Assembly: GCF_964340395.1 (NCBI RefSeq)
Contig: NC_135556.1
Span: 9,327,501 to 9,367,500, forward strand
Direction: 5' to 3'
Length of the DNA: 40,000 nt
Source of the DNA: Glandiceps talaboti
Lineage: Eukaryota > Hemichordata > Enteropneusta > Spengelidae
The position numbers were made by a program, and so were the translations under genes. Of this stretch, positions 35,756 through 40,000 are shown piece by piece. The notes under the pieces are model-generated. The model made no database searches. It was not told where the DNA came from and saw nothing but the letters and a program-made list of their open reading frames with translations. Positions within the stretch are counted from its first letter, which is position 1, and every line of letters starts with the position of its first letter.

Positions 35756-35864
35756 CCCAAGAGTCAAACTGAACGACACTCTTCTTACTTAGGGGTAGAC
35801 CATTCGATATCCCAGTGTTTTTTTTCCATTGGGCCGACAAAAAGTCACTGACCCCCGTGAATAA

Positions 35865-36260
35865 AGTTTCATAGCATCTGACAGTAAGCTGTAGAGAGAA
35901 GAGCTTTGAGACTCGGATATATCCACCCCTTGGGGGATTTTTACTTCTAAAGGCAATGTTTATGCTATTCACAGACACTTTCAGACAATAATTTACAAAC
36001 TTTACAAGACAGCTCGAACATGTAAAAAGCAACTACAGAAGGTTGAAAGTTTCATAGCATCTTGACAGTAAGAGGTGGGGGAAAGAACTTTGATTTGAGA
36101 CTTGGACATGTTTACCTCTTATAGGGGTCCAGGGGGTCTCCCCCTAGAAGCTTTTGAAGTTTTTTTTACCAATTTTGGTGAATCTTATTGTTGGTTTAAC
36201 GAATGAGTGGCCTCTGGGGTGATGGAGTCCAGGGGGTTTCCCCCTGGCAGCTCTGCAGTT
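35865..36260. repeat. Internally duplicated repeat block
   Basis: AAGTTTCATAGCATCTGACA at 35865 recurs at about 36047 with the following GTAAG...GAACTTTGA...GAGACTYGGA. TCCAGGGGGTCTCCCCCT at about 36127 recurs at about 36229 as TCCAGGGGGTTTCCCCCT. It is probably nested repeats with no coding frame. Confidence 0.6.
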
Positions 36261-36738
36261 TTTTGTTTCTATTTAGGAAATTTTAGGTTATTCATAGCCT
36301 CTGAGGTAATATTGCCAAGCTTCGAAAACTAAAGTAAATAGAACTTTTTAGATAAGTTTTCCATGTTATAAAAGTGGGCCTGTAACATTGTTATAGGGGC
36401 ATTGATATTGCATGTACAGTAAAGTCACTGATGTGTTAGAACACTTTAGGAGGTCATACCTAGTGTACAATAGCAACTTGAATTTGACTTGTGGTGTCGA
36501 TAAATGTAGTGTCCGAAATAGGAAGTATATTAATCCCTTCTGACAAATTCATACTGAAGAGACTAGAACAATTTATATTAAGTTCTTTTATTAACTATCT
36601 AATAGTATGAAGATTACGATTACAAAACCTTCAGTTCACTTTTGCCCCAAAGTGCAAGATAAGTGAAGCACTGATTGTGAAACAGCCAAACATTTACCTG
36701 TCATGTTCTGTAACTAGTGTGGTAGCTAGGTAAAACAT

Positions 36739-36739
36739 G

Positions 36740-36830
<91 letters not shown>
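36739..36830. repeat. (AT)n-(GT)n microsatellite
   Basis: A short AT tract is followed by 74 bp of GT. Confidence 0.97.
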
Positions 36831-36832
<2 letters not shown>

Positions 36833-37253
36833 CACAGGCCAACAGTACACTCCAACAGGTTGAACAGTACACTCCAACCCTTCAATACATCAAAATATGC
36901 ATGCGCCGTGTGAGTGTGTAATTAATTATAACATTGGTTATCAATGACTGTCAAGAGAGATATTGTTTGATGGGTTCGTAGTATTTATAGACATTTTCAA
37001 CAGAATGTGAACATATTCAAGTACTTGCGTTGTTGAATTAGCATTTATAAATTTATAAAAGATAATGTGAAATTGCCATTAAAACCAATATATATTGCAA
37101 ATAAAACAGATGACGGATCTTTGGATCTGAATGTGATTATGAATCCAAAAAAATATTCAGTCTATACCTGACCTGTACCCGTGTTTTGTACCGACCGTCT
37201 AAGTAAAACAAGCACCATATGGCAAGGTGCGCTGTATTCGCCCTCAACGACAA

Positions 37254-37617
<364 letters not shown>

Positions 37618-38619
37618 TTGGCTTGTGTGGACAACTTCTATATTTCAAAAGTAAACCTCTCCATAAACCAACTTGATCGCAGTGCTCAAAACCCGAATCT
37701 TTAAATCATACACTTTGACGACTAGTTTATCAGAACAGATCTAAAAAATAAAAATAAAACATGTGCTATTTTGTATAAATTGATGTCACTCTGTTGTATC
37801 CTACATATATAGGTCGCTTTAGGCTTGTCCACAATATTTCTTATATTCTATTAATTGCTTCCACTGTATACCTTATAGGTTAAAAGAGCAGCCGTGATGT
37901 TGGAAAATAACCCGACTGAGTAGCTTTGTATTTGACGCTGACGTTCACATGTTATTATGATGTGTGCCTCGTTGAACCTCCGACTGTCATGTCAACGCTG
38001 AGCGACCTGATTTCCTATTGTATGTTTGTGCGTTCGACATAAACTGATGACTCGTCAAACCGATCGATGGAGCTAATAACCCAGTTGATACCAAAGCTCG
38101 TTTATATTTGTTTTAATACAATTTTTTACATTTTTTGACAGAACACGGCGATAGTGTGGTGTCAGCTGGGGTAAACACTGACTTGAATTCGAAGCTTTTC
38201 TTCCTTATAACTAGCCACAGGACGCCTAGGCTTAGTTAGTTATGTTTACGAAAGCAAACATACATGTTCACTATACCAAACGCGAATAATATTTTTTTTT
38301 CAAGAAGTGAAATAATTGCCAATTTGACATCTGGTAAATAAAAATCCATCTTGCGGGAACAAACATGCTTACAACTCATATATTTTAATACCAAGCACAA
38401 TCGACCTTATAGTCAACGGCAATTCAGACGATTTCTAAGCTGTATACCGTCTTGTACTGAAGAATCTCGATATTCGTACGAATCCGGGTCACGGGTACTA
38501 TTGGAATATTATGGACCACATTTTGACTACTACGGTTACGGGTTTTTATCGTACTAGGCTGGAAATACTGTTATTATAAATGAAAACATAGGAACCCGAA
38601 AAGTACGCACAGTTACTCT
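37618..38619. other. No supported gene
   Basis: Non-repetitive sequence with scattered CpGs. The 68-codon plus frame at 38351-38557 is Tyr/Arg/Ser-rich with no recognised domain. Confidence 0.45.
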
Positions 38620-38998
38620 AAGGCGTAAAGAAAATGTGGTTCCGATTACATTCAATTTTAAAATAGGTGAAGTAGGTAGATGTTTTATTTTATTTTATTA
38701 TATTTTTTTTCATGTGTGAGAGTCTAGTTCAGGCTTTCCATTGTTTTCCAAAATTTCTATGTGTTGTTTATTTTCTTCCTATCAGATGTACAGCCATTAC
38801 AGATTGGAAGAATAGTTTTATATCGTCTTTTTAAGTTGATGTCAGTTTCCGCACCCACTATTTCTTGCGAGACTTCACGATTTTCACGATTTTATTATTA
38901 TTTTTCTCGAATACGTAAAAAAAAAAGTTTAGGGTCGGCGTTAAAAACTAGGTGGAGTCGGGTAACCGGAACCAGACAAACTTTTTTTATTTGATCTA
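38620..38998 (-). mobile_element. Inverted-repeat DNA element family B, copy 3
   Basis: This is the reverse complement of copies 1 and 2. It begins AAGGCGTAAAGAAAATGTGG then GGTTCCGATTAC, and ends GTAACCGGAACC with an A-rich outer end GATCT. The interior includes TTGATGTCAGTTTCCGCA. Confidence 0.82.
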
Positions 38999-39514
38999 AA
39001 CTGTACACCACACAAAAAAGACGGCGTGAGCCACTTTTAAAATCGCGAGAAATGCATTTAGACATGATGGTCAAAAACAGGTTGCGTGGTTAGTCATGAA
39101 AATCAAGTCTTAAATGCCAGTTGCTACAGTATACTCTCCAAACCCAAACGGCACGTGTACAATGAAAAGATAGATTTTATTACGATTGCGTAAAGATGCT
39201 ATTACGATTTTGCCTGAGATTCGTTTTCATCTTTTGGCCCTAGGGCTATGTACGTGCCGTCGAGACTCTTGTCGCTTTGATAGTAACTTGATTATGTAGC
39301 CAGTCGTTCTTTATACCACAGGGAGCCCACGAACCATGTTACAAATAAAAAAAAATAACTACACAAAGAAACAAAGAAACAAAAAAGAAGAAGATAAGTG
39401 TGGATAAAGGAAATATCATTTACATTCTAAGACAGTGCTCTATACCGCAGTGGCAGAGCGCAAAACTACGACCAACTAACGATGTATATCAAAACAGACT
39501 AGTATAGATATTAG

Positions 39515-39516
<2 letters not shown>
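38999..39516. other. No feature seen
   Basis: Sequence between family B copy 3 and the AT microsatellite. I see no coding frame or repeat. Confidence 0.4.
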
Positions 39517-39546
<30 letters not shown>

Positions 39547-39580
39547 AACATAGTATATTTTTTTAATATTATACAGGTCC

Positions 39581-39677
<97 letters not shown>

Positions 39678-39787
39678 TAGATAGTTGTCCAGGAGCCTAA
39701 AATGATATTTCATTTACCCATGCATATTTTGTTTGTTTGTTTGTTTGTTTGTTTGTTTGTTTGTTCGTTCGTTTATTTATTTATTTG
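39517..39787. repeat. (AT)n tracts followed by (TTTG)n
   Basis: AT at 39517-39545 and 39581-39676, then TTTG/TTTA at 39727-39787. Confidence 0.96.
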
Positions 39788-40000
39788 TAACACAGTTCTT
39801 GGGCCACTAGATTTCGTGTATAATTTGACAAGGTCCACTAGCAAGTGGTACATCTGGGCAAGGTCTTCCGTAATACACTCTTAGTTTGCTTTCAAACAAA
39901 TTGTTCCCCGAGGCATATTCTTTCTTAATATGCATAAACCAAATCATTCCTAGTAATTAACTTGGGGGAACATGTGCACCATGTCAAGTTTTAGAATGAT

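Overview
The window looks like AT-rich, intron-rich, repeat-rich nuclear DNA from an animal, most likely a marine invertebrate. The clues are long di- and tetranucleotide microsatellites, tRNA-derived SINEs, 5'-truncated non-LTR retrotransposons, several short inverted-repeat DNA elements, and one gene that can be assembled only by splicing. I cannot name the species. There are no prokaryotic operons, CRISPR arrays, rRNA genes or convincing tRNA genes. Two patterns at 20573-20626 and 18920-18979 resemble tRNA promoters but belong to SINEs.

The main gene lies on the minus strand from 30146 (start codon) to 17947 (stop). I built it from seven coding exons with GT-AG introns and matching codon phases: 30146-30129, 29902-29888 (15-nt micro-exon), 27814-27667, 24249-24055, 22304-22245, 21073-20873 and 18203-17947. 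The model is 894 nt, or 297 residues: an acidic cytosolic N-terminus with a PPPPY motif, then four hydrophobic segments. The spacing of conserved-looking positions resembles the poorly characterised TMEM272-like family. The 5' part of exon 6 and its upstream intron occur as three tandem diverged copies (about 21012-21355).

Layout: 1-2160 has a foldback DNA element (676-1033) and a 690-bp compound microsatellite. A possible last exon of a plus-strand gene lies at 2325-2410. A possible second minus-strand gene has its promoter and first exon near 8250-8174 (YY1-like motif) and a second exon at 6069-5925 encoding a PPDY motif. From 9.2 to 17.7 kb there are dispersed repeats, including two of three copies of a 380-bp inverted-repeat element. 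From 17.9 to 30.2 kb is the main gene, with introns holding SINEs, LINE remnants, hairpin elements and a minisatellite. From 30.7 to 40 kb there is a long (TC)n tract, a 5'-truncated LINE (31.1-32.5 kb, minus), SINE and G/C-homopolymer repeats, microsatellites and the third copy of the 380-bp element.

I found no multi-gene novel system. The points most worth following are the spliced four-membrane-segment gene with its partial exon triplication, the candidate second gene, and the short inverted-repeat element families defined here from copies within the window.
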